This document shows, in pieces, positions 47,225-58,241 of a stretch of 64,000 nucleotides of DNA. This DNA comes from Gibbula magus (Eukaryota > Mollusca > Gastropoda > Trochida > Trochidae): positions 31,875,875-31,939,874 of the forward strand of contig OW388296.1 of NCBI GenBank assembly GCA_936450465.1. The letters are read 5' to 3'. Every line of letters starts with the position of its first letter. Positions within the stretch are counted from its first letter, which is position 1. The translations under genes and the position numbers were made by a program. A model generated the notes under the pieces. The model did no database searches, was not told the DNA's origin, and saw nothing but the letters and a program-made list of their open reading frames with translations.

Positions 47225-47555
47225 TGGGATTCATCAGTGAAATAAACCGTATATCAAGCTACAGTGAATATAACTTATATTTCACTGTGACCAGTGACTG
47301 ATATAATGTGATGTCTTAAAATAATGGTCTGGCGTAGCGAATCGGCTTATGACGTCACATGGATATGATACTGTGGTGACGGGGTGTTCCAAGCGGACAT
47401 GAACATGAAAACGATTCTGTTCTGGAGTATTTACAATAATTAGATCATATAATATATGGAACATATCCCAATTCCTGAGAAATACCATGTTTATCTCATC
47501 AAGTGAGGGAGAAACGTTATACATTTTTAATCGTGGCTGCGCCACCCGTGAACAC
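47225..47555 (+). mobile_element. second copy of the fold-back element of 26306-26705
   Basis: Aligns with 26306-26705 in opposite orientation over about 330 bases (GGCTTATGACGTCACA, ACTGTGGTGACGGG, AATACCATGTTTATCTCATC). It stops at CGTGGCTGCGCCAC, where the other copy turns back on itself, so here the second arm is missing. Confidence 0.8.
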
Positions 47556-47752
47556 ATAAACTGTCTACCTATGAATGCCAATTGGCATGTTCATTGGTGG
47601 CTCAGCTCAGCTCAAAATCAAACAGTATGTCAGCAAGTGTCTCGATCATTAGAGTCCACTGACTTTCAAAGGATGTAAATATGAATATTAAAAGGCATGA
47701 AACTTGAAGTATTCATTTAAGATAATGCACGTAAATCTCTTACTAAAAACAG

Positions 47753-47853
47753 GGCCCATATTTTGCTTAGTGCTAAGATAATCGTAATGTCAATGTTAAT
47801 GTATGGCACTAACGACTATCTTAGTGCTAAGAGAGCTTCGAAAATATGGGTCC
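47753..47853. repeat. fold-back hairpin, GGCCCATATTTT family
   Basis: GGGCCCATATTTTGCTTAGT and GCTAAGATAATCG at the left are mirrored by CGACTATCTTAGTGCTAAGA and CGAAAATATGGGTCC at the right, around a loop of about 30 bases. A related diverged copy lies near 48165-48250 (TTGGCCCAGATTGTCGTAGC and the following CTCTTAGGGCGAAGATAGTCG). Confidence 0.8.
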
Positions 47854-49182
47854 AGTACTATATAGTATCCATGTATTCTAGTACACTTGACCCTATCTGC
47901 TTTTGGCATCACTAGTTTATTGCGAATTGCTAGTGCACATTTATTTATGACAATATTGTACATACATAACCAAAGGGACCCAAACGATGCCCTTTCAAAG
48001 GTTTTTTTTCAAATTAATTTCACAATTCCACTGCAAATTAAACAGAGAACCTGGTTTGCTGATATGAACCTTTGACATTCTTTGTTGCAAACATTAGACC
48101 AATAACAACGTCAATCTCGAAGATAACTGTCAAATGGTTCCCATGTTATCTCATCTCACGCGTTGGCCCAGATTGTCGTAGCTCTCTTAGGGCGAAGATA
48201 GTCGAAAGCAAATGTTAATTTAAGGAATGTGCGACTAACAAAACGCTAAGAGAATCTGTCGGTGTTATGAATTGAACACAATCTTGTGCACTGAGTAATT
48301 GTCTTTGTAACTTGAGCAAACCATTCCCCATCAATTGCCCTGGCTTCTGTATTTTGGAAAGCTTTGAGAATAGCCAGCACTTCATGGTTTGATCGTATCT
48401 TTGTAAATTCTCAAAAGAATTTTAATGGGTTATGTTTCAGAAAATCACATTGACTTGGGGTAATATACACAAATAACTTAATTAAGCACCAACTTATATT
48501 TTCAGTGATACAAATATACATAGTAACGAATATGTGTTGTTCTATGGTAATTGGTATGGAACTGCATTTCCTCTCAGCAGTCTTCGGGTTTTCTGTGAGG
48601 TCAATCGCAGAAACACACCCCACAATGCATGTGAAGTACACCACCAACGAATTTCTGAAATTGCAGTTTTAAATCGTTCTTAAAATCAGTTAAATCTTGG
48701 AAATGTTCAAATGAGTGTGTCATTACCACTGAAAATGGCTCGAAAAGAGACTCACTGAAGCAAAAAAATGGCAAATTATTGTAATGAGTTCCACCAAAAT
48801 GTCTTGTAGAGCTATTGGACGACAGTTGGACATTCACCACATTCACCACATTCATCATGAAATATGTACATGGAATTAAATCAAATTTTTAGAGTATTTT
48901 TATGAAAATGAAATAACCAATAAATGAAAATATTTACGGCGTCTTAATGGAAAGAAATAGTTGGTTCTGATTGGCTGAACATACAAATTGTGAGCTAAAA
49001 CGTTGTTAGAAAATATATTTTGTTGCTGATTGAACAAAAGTGCTTTGGAGTCGCTAAAACTCATCCAGTGATTTGTAGATTCATCTACTAATGTTTATCA
49101 CATTTGGGCAAACTACATAGTATGGTCATTATTTAGTTTGGAAATGAAAAGTTCCAGGATGTGTGTGTTGAAAATCGGAACA
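47854..49182. other. no gene seen
   Basis: Apart from the diverged hairpin relative near 48165-48250 nothing is recognised. Minus-strand frames at 48411-48858 have no domain. Confidence 0.45.
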
Positions 49183-49430
49183 TTAAAGGCGTTGTAGGAT
49201 GTTTTTTGCATACAATGTTTTCTCAATTTGTTATTTATTGTTAAAGTTTAAACAATAGTCTGTTACTTCAGAAGGTAAAACATATCATTAAACGACACAA
49301 TAAACCTTATCCATAGAAAACGGTTAATTGAAATAGAAGAAAATGGTGCGAAGTATAAAGGGACAGTGGTGTGGAGAGGTAGATTTGTAGGCCTCATGCT
49401 AAGTCCAGACAGCAAGACGGTTGACCATTC
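49183..49430. repeat. family 2 MITE end joined to another dispersed repeat
   Basis: Starts TTAAAGGCGTTGTAGGATG, a diverged family 2 end. From about 49335 it continues as GGAGAGGTAGATTTGTAGG and CCAGACAGCAAGACGGTTGACC, which match 21886-22005 in reverse. The first element is therefore a fragment. Confidence 0.55.
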
Positions 49431-51249
49431 AATAATTGGGACATATGTAAAACTGTACTCTGATTGCTTAGGTATCGATTACATCATTCAGGTCACTTGG
49501 AGTACAATCGAGCAACCATTTTAATGTGAACCTTAAAATGGCCGTTCGAAGGGAAATGGACTCCGATGCCTTATTGGAAACCGTGTACATTCGTTTTTGA
49601 ACCCTCTTTATTGATTGGGGATTTTTATTCAAACATTGGTAATACTTATCTAACTTTTCGTGAGATTACTTTATTTCAGTAAGAACAGCGTGCCATTTAC
49701 GCCGTGAGTGAACAAGAGTGGTTTAGGGCTTTGAAGTACATTTAGAGTGAATGGTTTAGGTCAGGGCGCCTTCATTAATCATCATACATTTCAACAACGT
49801 GTGCATGGAAGCATTTGAACTGCAGAAACAATGTTATCACAATCAATATGATAAATATATGTCTGGAGATAACACACAACCCTGCCTGACTGACCTAGTT
49901 ACTGGAAAGAACTGCGATTGCCAAACTCATGATATCATAGCAATATGTATTGTAAATACACCTTTACCCTTAACTACCGGTCACCTGACCATGTTCGACC
50001 TCAGTTCAGGGTAGTCTGTCGTTAGTGCAGGATAGACTGAAAGCAGCAACATTCTAAGGTACGTGTGTTTAGTCTGTTATCAATACCCCTTAATATTTAA
50101 GTTCCTTGGTCTAAAACACTATTACAGAGCTCAGTTTAATTGACAATGAAAATAATCATACCTCAAAGTCACCATTTTATTTTATTTAATTTCAAATTTT
50201 GAAATGCTACAAACAAATCCTTTCCGAGGTTAAATGTTAGACTAGGTGCATTAATTTATCCAGAAAGGGTCGTTCCTTTCTGACAACATTACAGTTCAAC
50301 TGTTTAACTCGCATGGTTTTTATTTCCATGTCGACGCTTGTTTATTACTGGACAAACCTAATCATTAGTGAAATTACCATATCTTAGTTTTCGTATTTGA
50401 ACTCACATAGCACACAATTTTTAATTTTTAAATTGTATTTAGAACTTTAAAAATGGAGAAATATTCTTTGACAGAAACACATACGCTATTCAATTTAAGT
50501 GTACGATGACGAAGACGAACTTATGATAAGGGGTGGAGAAACTGTTAAATTATTAGGAGACATTCAACATATATTTCTATAATGCGTATCAAAAGGGTAA
50601 GACATAACAGACAACTATTGGTTTGTTTCAAAGAATAATACACATTTTCAAAACTAGATTTCACCTGAAGGCATCGATGAATTGGTTTATATAGAAGCGT
50701 TATGTATTGGACACATGAAATACCTCTTTTTCTCTCTTTACATTGACGGAAAACTTCTTGAAACCTGTAGCCGATATATCAATATACAAGAAATGGGGGT
50801 AATCCGTCCTTCACTTTAACAAGGCTCTTAGTCATTAACCGAAATAATAGCAAACAGGGATCTCAATAATAAAGGTGTTTCTTATATAGATACAAAGAAA
50901 GAAATCCGTTTCACAAAGCAAACATCTTGTTGTATTATTCCAAGTGTTGATCTCATAAATCCATAAAATAATTTATGCTTAGAAAGATTTGTGTTATTTG
51001 TGGATATACAAACCAAAAAAAGCTTTATTTTTTCCAGCTGTCGATGAATAGGTTAAGTAAATGTCCTGGTAATGATGTAAACCACTTCAATACAAATCAG
51101 TAATTTCTATATTCTCTAATTTACCCAAATATTTTGGATGAGCAACTCATTGTTGTGATGGATTTAGTTAAACTACAGTAGTTTTGTTTGAAATTGATCA
51201 TACACGTCTCTTCTCATTATCAACAAAACAACACAAACTTAAAATACAC
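49431..51249. other. no gene seen
   Basis: AT-rich with chance frames only. Confidence 0.45.
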
Positions 51250-51587
51250 TTAAAGGGACAGTAGCAGTAGTTCTCTCGCACAAAAAAGTTGATGAAATGT
51301 ATTTGAAAATTAATGTAATCAATATGAAAACACCATTCTCTCTTCGGAAAATCAAGTTAAAATGAGTGTACATGGTTCGGTAAAGCCATGGGAATCGTTT
51401 TTGTAATTCGAAATAATAAAATTATTTCACAATAAAATCAGCGCCATGAAGTTGTGTTGACCCTATAAGCAACACCGTTGTTACCATAATGGATAGTTGG
51501 TAAACAGATGTTTTACCCTCTAAAGTCAATTTAAATGATATATACAATTTGAAAAAAATTGCAAAAATCTAGCTACAGCCCCTTCAA
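51250..51587 (-). mobile_element. MITE family 2, diverged copy F
   Basis: TTAA then AGGGACAGTAGCAGTAG at the left. The interior has CACCATTCTCTCTTCGGAAA and AGCCATGGGAATCG as in other copies (reverse orientation). The right end GCTACAGCCCCTT is present, but the target reads TTCA. It lies about 330 bases upstream of the TRIM start codon. Confidence 0.8.
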
Positions 51588-51916
51588 ATGAATCAGGTTA
51601 AGTACATGTACATTTTGCGGGTGGCATACTGTTTTGTGTATATTTTGCAGTGTAGATGAGTAAGAGTATACAAAGAAGGAAGATAATATTAAAGGTACAA
51701 AGTGACCTTGTGTGGTTCAACATAATTAAGGACTAAAACTTTTTCCCAATTTGATAATATTCATATCAAATAGGTCAATACTTGGAACGTGTCTTTAGTT
51801 TTGGTACATTGGTTTTACATTAAGATATTGAAGAAGATTTCAGCTTTACAATAATTATATTTAAAAAAGTGTTGATACTTTACTGAGGCATCATGTTTTC
51901 ATAACCTATTTTCCAG
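51588..51916 (+). other. upstream flank of TRIM coding exon 1
   Basis: A pyrimidine-rich acceptor (CTATTTTCCAG) ends exactly at the base before the ATG. The first coding exon therefore seems to be preceded by an untranslated leader exon further upstream, which I did not find. No TATA box is evident here. Confidence 0.55.
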
Positions 51917-52211
51917 ATGGACGCTCTTACAAAACTGAACAAACATTTCCTGTCCTGCAATATATGTACAGAGATCTTCAAAGAGCCATGTACTATCAAC
52001 TGCCAACATACTTTCTGTAGTAGATGTTTGACAAAATACACAAAAACTCGCAGGGACGCGATCACTGCCAAATCCATCCGTTGCCCAAACTGCAACCAGA
52101 TGACGAAAGTTCCTAGACCTCAAGAACCAGTGGATCAGTGGTGTAAACAATTCAAACCGAGTTTCCTCATACAAGGACTTCTAGACACATTCACCTCTCA
52201 GGAGAGTTCAG
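51917..52211 (+). CDS. TRIM-type E3 ubiquitin ligase, RING exon
   Basis: First coding exon, 98 codons plus one base. It encodes a complete C3HC4 RING finger, the E2-binding domain of ubiquitin ligases: Cys14, Cys17, Cys29, His31, Cys34, Cys37, Cys56 and Cys59, inside SCNICTEIFKEPCTINCQHT and SIRCPNC. The start is chosen because the RING begins 13 residues after this ATG and an acceptor lies immediately before it. The exon ends at a CAG/GTACGA donor (cut after 52211) in phase 1. Joined to 58487 it gives Gly and stays in frame. If the intron were retained, translation would stop at 52249, giving a 110-residue RING-only protein. Confidence 0.93.
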
Positions 52212-53399
52212 GTACGAACATTTTACTTATTTCGAGACATTATTTTTAGTAGCAGGGAAGTTGAGTTGAATTTGTGGGTATTCAAACAAGGGGAATGGCC
52301 TGGTGTGTATGACATTCCCTCAGACCTTTGGAAACAATTCAAAACATTATATCGTTCCTTTATTGACACAACTTTTCAATGATTTGTCTTTCAGCTCAGT
52401 GGTGTAAAAGTAGTAACTCTAGACATAGACATAAAGAATGTGGATACTAATACAGAGATTTAATACATACTTTATAGACTTGCTGTGCTTATAGACATGT
52501 TATTTCGAGTAACATGCTGGTTTCATGCAACATTATTCAACTGTTGATAAAATATTTATATTTTTTTCAAATCAATATTCCTTCAACAAAAAACGGCTGG
52601 TTCTATTGTATATTCATTAGTTTAGCAATGCTTGTGACTGTATAAATCACAGACTTCTGTCTATTCCAGACTTTACATGATATCAGTGTTGATTGTTTAA
52701 AATCCTGATTTTGATGTATTCATCTATGTCAGAATATTTAATAGAATAACAGAGTACTTCAATTGTAAAATCGAAAAATGGCAAGGTTGAATTTTGAGTC
52801 CGATAATATTTATCATTTCCGTCAATCAGCTTAAATACTTTTTAAATACAATTATTGTGTATCGTAGAGAAGGTACGAGATAGTATGAGAAGTAATTCTA
52901 TACATTGTAAGTGTAAAGATAATGAAATTGTAAAAATAAACATAGAGTAACATGCATTCTTGTTAACATTGACATAATCGATATATGTATGTACACTTAA
53001 ATCTAATTTCGAAAGATGCATATTTGAAACAAATACATTACATTACAATTAAATTTCTTGTTAATTTATATTTGTGAAGAATGTAAATACTTTTATCTAG
53101 ATACGCAATATACTCAACATTTTGTTCACATTTAAACAGATTGGCGTACACAAGAAAAAACATACACATAAATATGGTATCAATAAATATAAATGTGTTT
53201 GTTTCGTGACCGGCTGATACAGTTGAGTCAAACATGAAGTACATCGTTAAGAATCAAATCGTTTTGATGAAATAATGAATTGATGAACTGACTAAATAAT
53301 ATTTATATTCGTCTCGTGTGAAATTGAGTTATTACTGTTTAGTGCATCCCATATTGAGAAAACCTTTAACATTGAAATATGATGTATGTCGAATCTTAT

Positions 53400-54085
53400 C
53401 ATATTCATGACACGTGAACAAGACGACGTGATATGACTAGGACCAGCGACGTGACAAGACTAGGTACTGGCGAGGTGGCAAGTTTGAGTACCCGCTACCT
53501 GTCAAGACTTGGTATCGGCGACCTGACAAGACCAGGTACGGACATGACATGACTTTGTATCGGCGATGTGGCATGGCTAGGTACTGGCGACTTGACATGA
53601 TTATGTACTGCGACGTGACAAGACGAGGTACTGTCTATGTGACATGACTATTACCGCCGTCGTGACTTGGCTAGGTAGCGGCGACGTGACAAGACTAAAT
53701 AGCAGCGGCATGACATGACAAATTAACATGACAAGAATAGGTACCGGCGACGTGACAACACTAGATTCCCGTGACAAGACAAGGTACCAGCGATTTGGCA
53801 TGGGTGAGTAGCGGTGACGTGATATGAGTAGGTAGCGGCGACGTCAGAAGACTAGATACCAACGACTTGGCATGACTAGGTACCGGCGACGTGACAAGAA
53901 TAGGTACCAGCGAGGTGACAAGACTAGGTACTGCGACATGACATGACCAAGAACCGGAGATGTGACATGGCTAGGTACCGGCAACGTGTCATGATTAGGT
54001 ATCACACCTGACAAGACTAGGTACTATCGAGATGACAAGACTAGATACCGGCAACGTGACATGGCTAGGTACCGGCATGGACCAA
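53400..54085. repeat. 24-bp minisatellite in the TRIM intron
   Basis: Units like GACGTGACAAGACTAGGTAC plus CGGC repeat about 27 times with considerable divergence. The unit is 8 codons long, which explains the 66-codon minus frame at 53601-53801. It is not a gene. Confidence 0.9.
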
Positions 54086-55105
54086 ACTAATAAAAACGAT
54101 GAACGCTTTGTTTTTGTAAATCAAATTTGTTTTATCAAAGTTGGAAACATGGTTTTTACTAGTTATAACAACTAACACATTATCAAATGCATGCAAAATA
54201 ATTCAGGATATTCTAATGTTCTGATAACAACCGCTGATACTGTCTCCTATAATGCCTTGTAAGTGTACGGTATTGTCAATGTGTAAGTCACTTGAAGCAC
54301 ATGTCAAAAAGTTTAAAAGCATTATGTCATTTGTTTTACCAGGGACAATGAGGGCGTGTCTTTAGTGTTTTAGCATTAGGTTCTTAATCATGAAGAGTCT
54401 GTTTAGCCAGGAAAATTATTGCAGCAGAAATTAGTTTGAGTTCTAGCATATTCAGGTCAGAAAGTAAACTCACTAACCATTCCCGAACATAACATGAATT
54501 AAGCAAGGTAAGAAACCAGCGCTCTTGATCAAGTCTCAAAATATGCATATTGAGACAAGCATAAGTATTTTGACTCTTCAGTGACAATCTGGCTTTATTA
54601 TTTGAAATTTAACTTCAAACACTCAAAGGATCATATCATCTTTGAAATTCAAAGTCAACTTTTTGACAAGGCCATTTTCCTAGCCCAGCTACTTGTTTAC
54701 TAGCTAAGATGTTGCTACTACCATCTAATAGTCATCTCCTAAACCTCTGAAAACAGTTTTAAAATACATAGTGTAATACACTCATCACAGATATAATATT
54801 ACATATACAGTACGTATAGGATAAAACATGCCAAAGGGTGTTTATGAGATTTAAAACCCGCAACCCGAGGGATAAACACAAGGGGCCGTTTAGCCATTTA
54901 GCCATTTATTTAGTCATTGGTAACACTTTTTTACCTTTTAGTCAGATCACGTTATTTCAGTAAGGACAGCGTGCTAGAGCTCCATAAAGCCAGTTTCTAT
55001 TAACAGCTTTATTTTTGCAGTTGAAATAGTAAGCTCATAAGGCAATTCATTACACTTTATTGTAATGGACTCTGTTTACATTGTTATAACAGAGGCATAG
55101 AATAA

Positions 55106-55820
55106 GTAGATGAATACTTTGATATTTGTGACAGCATCAACCACAGGAAATTCAGTGGTACCTGCCCAATGATTATGAAAGGCAAAGAATTCCAATTTGA
55201 AAAGGGACAAACTTTTAAAGTTAAACACCAAATGAGTTACAAATCAGAAAATGTAATTGATGCAATCCTCTGTCCCAAATGTAATCTCACTTATATTGGC
55301 CAAACAAGCAATCTTCAAGCTAGGGTAAGGGTCCACAAACAACAAATTCATGACTCTAATCTCCGTCACCTAAAGATAAGCAAACATATAGCAGATTGCA
55401 ACAATGGACAATTTATCATCTTCCCGTTCAATGAAGTATTTTCCAAATCGGACAATTCAAGCTTAACTTTAGAAACCAAAGAAGCATGTTTTATAAAAAA
55501 AATAATGCCCCTCACTTAACAGTTAGTTCACAGAAGGAAGTGATTACATGTAAAGTCATGCTTGTGTCTACCTTGTGATTAATGAGGCAGACTCATTGAT
55601 CCTCACAAAGCTGCATTGTTCTAGAGTCACACCCAATTAGTGTGCTCGAGGCAATTATGACGTGCGTGATTATCAAACAATGTCTTACTGCTATGTAAGG
55701 ATATTGATGTTGTACTTATTTATTGTTCTTGTTCATGTATATATATATGCGATCTTCCACTTGTCTAAACATACTTGAAAAGACCGATATACTGGTCGAA
55801 ATGAGCTCATCGTATTAAAG
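55106..55820 (+). mobile_element. Penelope-like element, 3' fragment (GIY-YIG end plus ribozyme)
   Basis: The frame 55106-55519 encodes a stretch ending the Cys linker (FSGTCPMIMKGKEFQFEKGQ) and the GIY-YIG endonuclease (AILCPKCNLTYIGQT, then ARVRVHKQQI), finishing LETKEACFIKKIMPLT. The canonical first motif is weakened to IDAIL, while YIG and the R-V-R-x-H-K helix remain. The RT is absent, so this is a 5'-truncated copy of a family distinct from 24029-25576. A hammerhead ribozyme follows at 55771-55815, and then CTTACTTCACGTGAGA, a motif also found after the copy at 57003. Confidence 0.9.
55771..55815 (+). ncRNA. hammerhead-like ribozyme with U3-A8 core pair (HHR2)
   Basis: Stem I is AUAC (55771-55774) with GUAU (55812-55815). 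The core is UUGAAAA (55775-55781). Stem II is GACC with GGUC (55782-55785, 55794-55797). GAA is at 55798-55800. Stem III is AUGAG with CUCAU (55801-55810), then C at 55811. Relative to CUGANGA the core has C3 changed to U and G8 to A, which would keep a Watson-Crick pair at these two positions. All stems are intact. Confidence 0.7.
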
Positions 55821-55895
55821 AAGATTGATCCAGTCAAACCCATCTGATGTTTACTCTTTTCTATATATAACCTTACTTCACGTGAGAAACGACTC

Positions 55896-55923
55896 ATTTT
55901 ATTTATATATAGATATATATATA

Positions 55924-55958
<35 letters not shown>

Positions 55959-55967
55959 ATATATATA

Positions 55968-56050
<83 letters not shown>
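55896..56050. repeat. long TA dinucleotide tract
   Basis: About 150 bases of TA with rare interruptions (AGATATA, TCTATA, GTGTATA). It separates the plus-strand and minus-strand Penelope-like fragments, whose 3' ends face each other across it. The 104-codon Tyr/Ile frame here is low complexity. Confidence 0.95.
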
Positions 56051-56054
<4 letters not shown>

Positions 56055-56055
56055 T

Positions 56056-56940
56056 CCAATGGTAGTTGAAAGAATAACTAACGCCGATTTCCTCCTACAT
56101 GTTTCAACTTTATCCTCAGGGAGGTTTACATTACAGTGATTATGACGTCACGATTCTGTGACGTTGCAACAATACACTGATTGTGACGTTACAGGTGCGG
56201 CTTTTAGCTGTAACTGGCTTAGCTATTAAGGGATTGACACAATGTTTTAATAAAATGTTCTTCCTTGACTTTACGCATTATTGTACTTGCGTTTGCCATT
56301 TTATAAAATGGATAAATTATAAATTTGATATCCTTATTGGCAGCACATGTATCTAAATGTTCACTCAGTGGAATACATATTGTTTTGGGGTCCTTGATCT
56401 GCTGTTTGTGTACCCGCACTCTGTCCCTAAGACAGGTAGGTTTGCACATATCTGTCATGTTCATTCAGAAGATGGTGGGTCTCTTTTTCAACTTGTTGTA
56501 TTGAAAATTGCTTCCTCAACTCATCTGATGTAAATCCATTTCCCTTTTCCAGAAATTTATTCGGTATGTAAGGGGTTGGCATTTCTAGATAATCACTGTA
56601 TATTTCTGCAGTCCGTTTAGTTCGAACAGCATTATAATATGCCTGCTTTCTTTCATTTAGCTTCATTTAGCGTCGCCATGTGGTGATCATTGCTTTTCTG
56701 GTTTGAAAAGGTTCATACTCCACTTCTTTGTCATTCTGCAATTCGAGGTGTGAACCATAATGCCTCTGGGCATAATCCTCCAGTTCGGGTTGAGTGATCC
56801 CTCTCTGTTCTTCAGTTTCAACTGGAGTTACGTCGTCGGTAATCAGTCCAATGAAGCGAGACATCTCTAAAACCTGTTTTTTCAATAAACACAGTTCCGA
56901 GAAAGGTTTTTGTTCACTTTTTCATTGCTCCTCTTCAGCT
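56056..56940 (-). mobile_element. Penelope-like element with the RT deleted
   Basis: On the minus strand 56885-56427 is open apart from one stop (TAA at 56667-56669). It encodes a charged region with QPELEDYAQRHYGSHLELQN, NERKQAYYNAVRTKRTAEIY and DELRKQFSIQQVEKETHHLL, which is plausibly the N-terminal domain of such elements (not certain). Directly after it, in another frame, comes the second half of a GIY-YIG domain (RVRVHKQQIKDPKTICIPLS, then EEHFIKTL) at 56464-56219. The whole reverse transcriptase is missing between them. The 3' region (TGACGTCATAAT) resembles that of 24029-25780 and ends in a hammerhead and the TA tract. Confidence 0.75.
56091..56124 (-). ncRNA. hammerhead ribozyme with very weak stem II (HHR4)
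   Basis: On the minus strand stem I is CCUCC (56124-56120) with GGAGG (56095-56091). Core CUGAGGA (56119-56113) fits CUGANGA. The seven bases UAAAGUU stand where stem II should be and pair poorly. GAA is at 56105-56103, then ACA/UGU as stem III (56102-56097), and A at 56096 as the cleavage-site base. The core is canonical but stem II has nearly collapsed. Confidence 0.6.
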
Positions 56941-57002
56941 GCTTAATCGCCTTCATGTGCCATCTTCCGTCTTTCCAAGTGGATTATAGATATGAAAAAA
57001 AT

Positions 57003-57541
57003 TAGGAAGGTCTCACGTGAAGTAAATGTATATAAAAATAAAATACTTCAGACGACACTTGCTGTAGATATCATTTTAATGATGACTGGATGCGTCACAT
57101 TTCGACTTGTTTACAAGTCTTTTCAACAGTGTGGAGTAATTTCAACATGGCGAATATATAGGTAGCTTAAACAATGTACAATAGACTGATTGATTGATTG
57201 GTAAGTGACAAATGGTTAGCTCGATTAGCACACATTAAACTATTTACGAGAGATAACAATTTAAGTCATTGCAGGTCTCACATCCTGGCCCACAGTCAAT
57301 GAATTGATCATTTGTTTCAATTGCATAATTGACATTTCTAGCATACATGTAGTTTCGGGGAGTATAAGATTTTGTGCTTCTTGACAAAGTTCTTCTTATA
57401 AAATCAAATTTACTCCAAAGACTTTTTTTCATGGTGTTTGGAGAGGAATCTAAAGAGGTGTTATTAAAGTCAATGTTTGTTGTGTATGTTAGTGACACAG
57501 TGGTTTGGTCCGTTGCACTTGTGTTGGTTTGGTCTTAGTCC
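57003..57541 (-). mobile_element. possible Penelope-like 3' fragment with ribozyme
   Basis: The minus frame 57498-57244 reads SLWSKFDFIRRTLS, NYMYARNVNYAIETNDQF and CGPGCETCNDLNCYLS, then stops. The Cys pattern resembles the linker before GIY-YIG in Penelope-like elements, but no nuclease follows. About 115 bases later is a clear hammerhead (57085-57130), then TTTACTTCACGTGAGA as after the copy at 55106. So the 3' end is Penelope-like. Whether the short frame belongs to the same element is less sure. Confidence 0.55.
57085..57130 (-). ncRNA. hammerhead-like ribozyme with U3-A8 core pair (HHR3)
   Basis: On the minus strand stem I is ACUG (57130-57127) with CAGU (57088-57085). The core is UUGAAAA (57126-57120). 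Stem II is GACUUG with CAAGUC (57119-57114, 57109-57104) around UAAA. GAA is at 57103-57101. Stem III is AUGUG with CGCAU (57100-57090), then C at 57089. Same double core change as HHR2 (C3U and G8A) although all the stems have different sequences. Confidence 0.7.
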
Positions 57542-57639
57542 TCAGTTGATTGAAATTGCCATCTCTGTAATTCCCCATCGATAGCAGACGAGTTCCACTA
57601 TTTATTTAAATGTTCAGCTTTTACCAATGTAAGAACCAT

Positions 57640-57890
57640 GTATATACCAGAATATTTATGTACCTTTCCAAATATCCATAAAATGAAATCATTACTATGT
57701 ACAAAAAAACTCTCAGTACTAAAAGGATTATCCAAATGTATCGCTATTGTAAATGCTAAAATGAAAAGAATTATGTAAACTGACCTTCACATATTGTATC
57801 TAATTCATTGTTATATATTATATATGTGCTCTTGTACCACCGTCGGTGGATATACAGAGAATAAAGAATTGAATTGAAATTGAATTGATG
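57640..57890 (+). repeat. probable non-LTR retroelement 3' tail
   Basis: A stretch ending in TGTACCACCGTCGGTGGATA, then ACAGAGAATAAAGAATTGAA and a GAATTGAAATTGAATTGA tail. A short stem (CACCGTCGGTG) and a pentanucleotide-like tail are common at LINE 3' ends. No coding part is attached. The minus frame at 57811-58131 overlaps it and is not convincing as a gene. Confidence 0.45.
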
Positions 57891-58241
57891 ATAATACTGG
57901 GGACTGATTCATCCCCTCTATTGAAAAGGACCCATCTGATTCGTAGTGATGATAATCAGTTTGATCCATATATTTGTCTCTTTTTGGAACTGCAAGTGGT
58001 CTTCTGTTACGATTTCCCCTCTCCTTGCGAACTCTGTGGTTTCTGGCCTGCGTATTTCCATTGTATGTAATGTTTCCTCTCTTCTTCTGTACAAAGGCAG
58101 ATTTATTAACCAATCTTCTTTTTTCATTCACAATGTAACACTTTTATTTTCTTCCCTTATAATGTCATTCTTCCAGATGTCAAACAGTTTATCCTGCAAG
58201 GAATCACTGGAGGCATTTGTAATTAGGTCTGACATGTATTC

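Noticed and set aside
48411..48858. Possible secreted protein on the minus strand (VVYFTCIVGCVSA start)
   Set aside because: The apparent start is a GTG, no acceptor and ATG pair fits, and the rest has no domain or splice support.
55825..56139. 104-codon Tyr/Ile-rich frame
   Set aside because: It is the translation of a TA dinucleotide tract.
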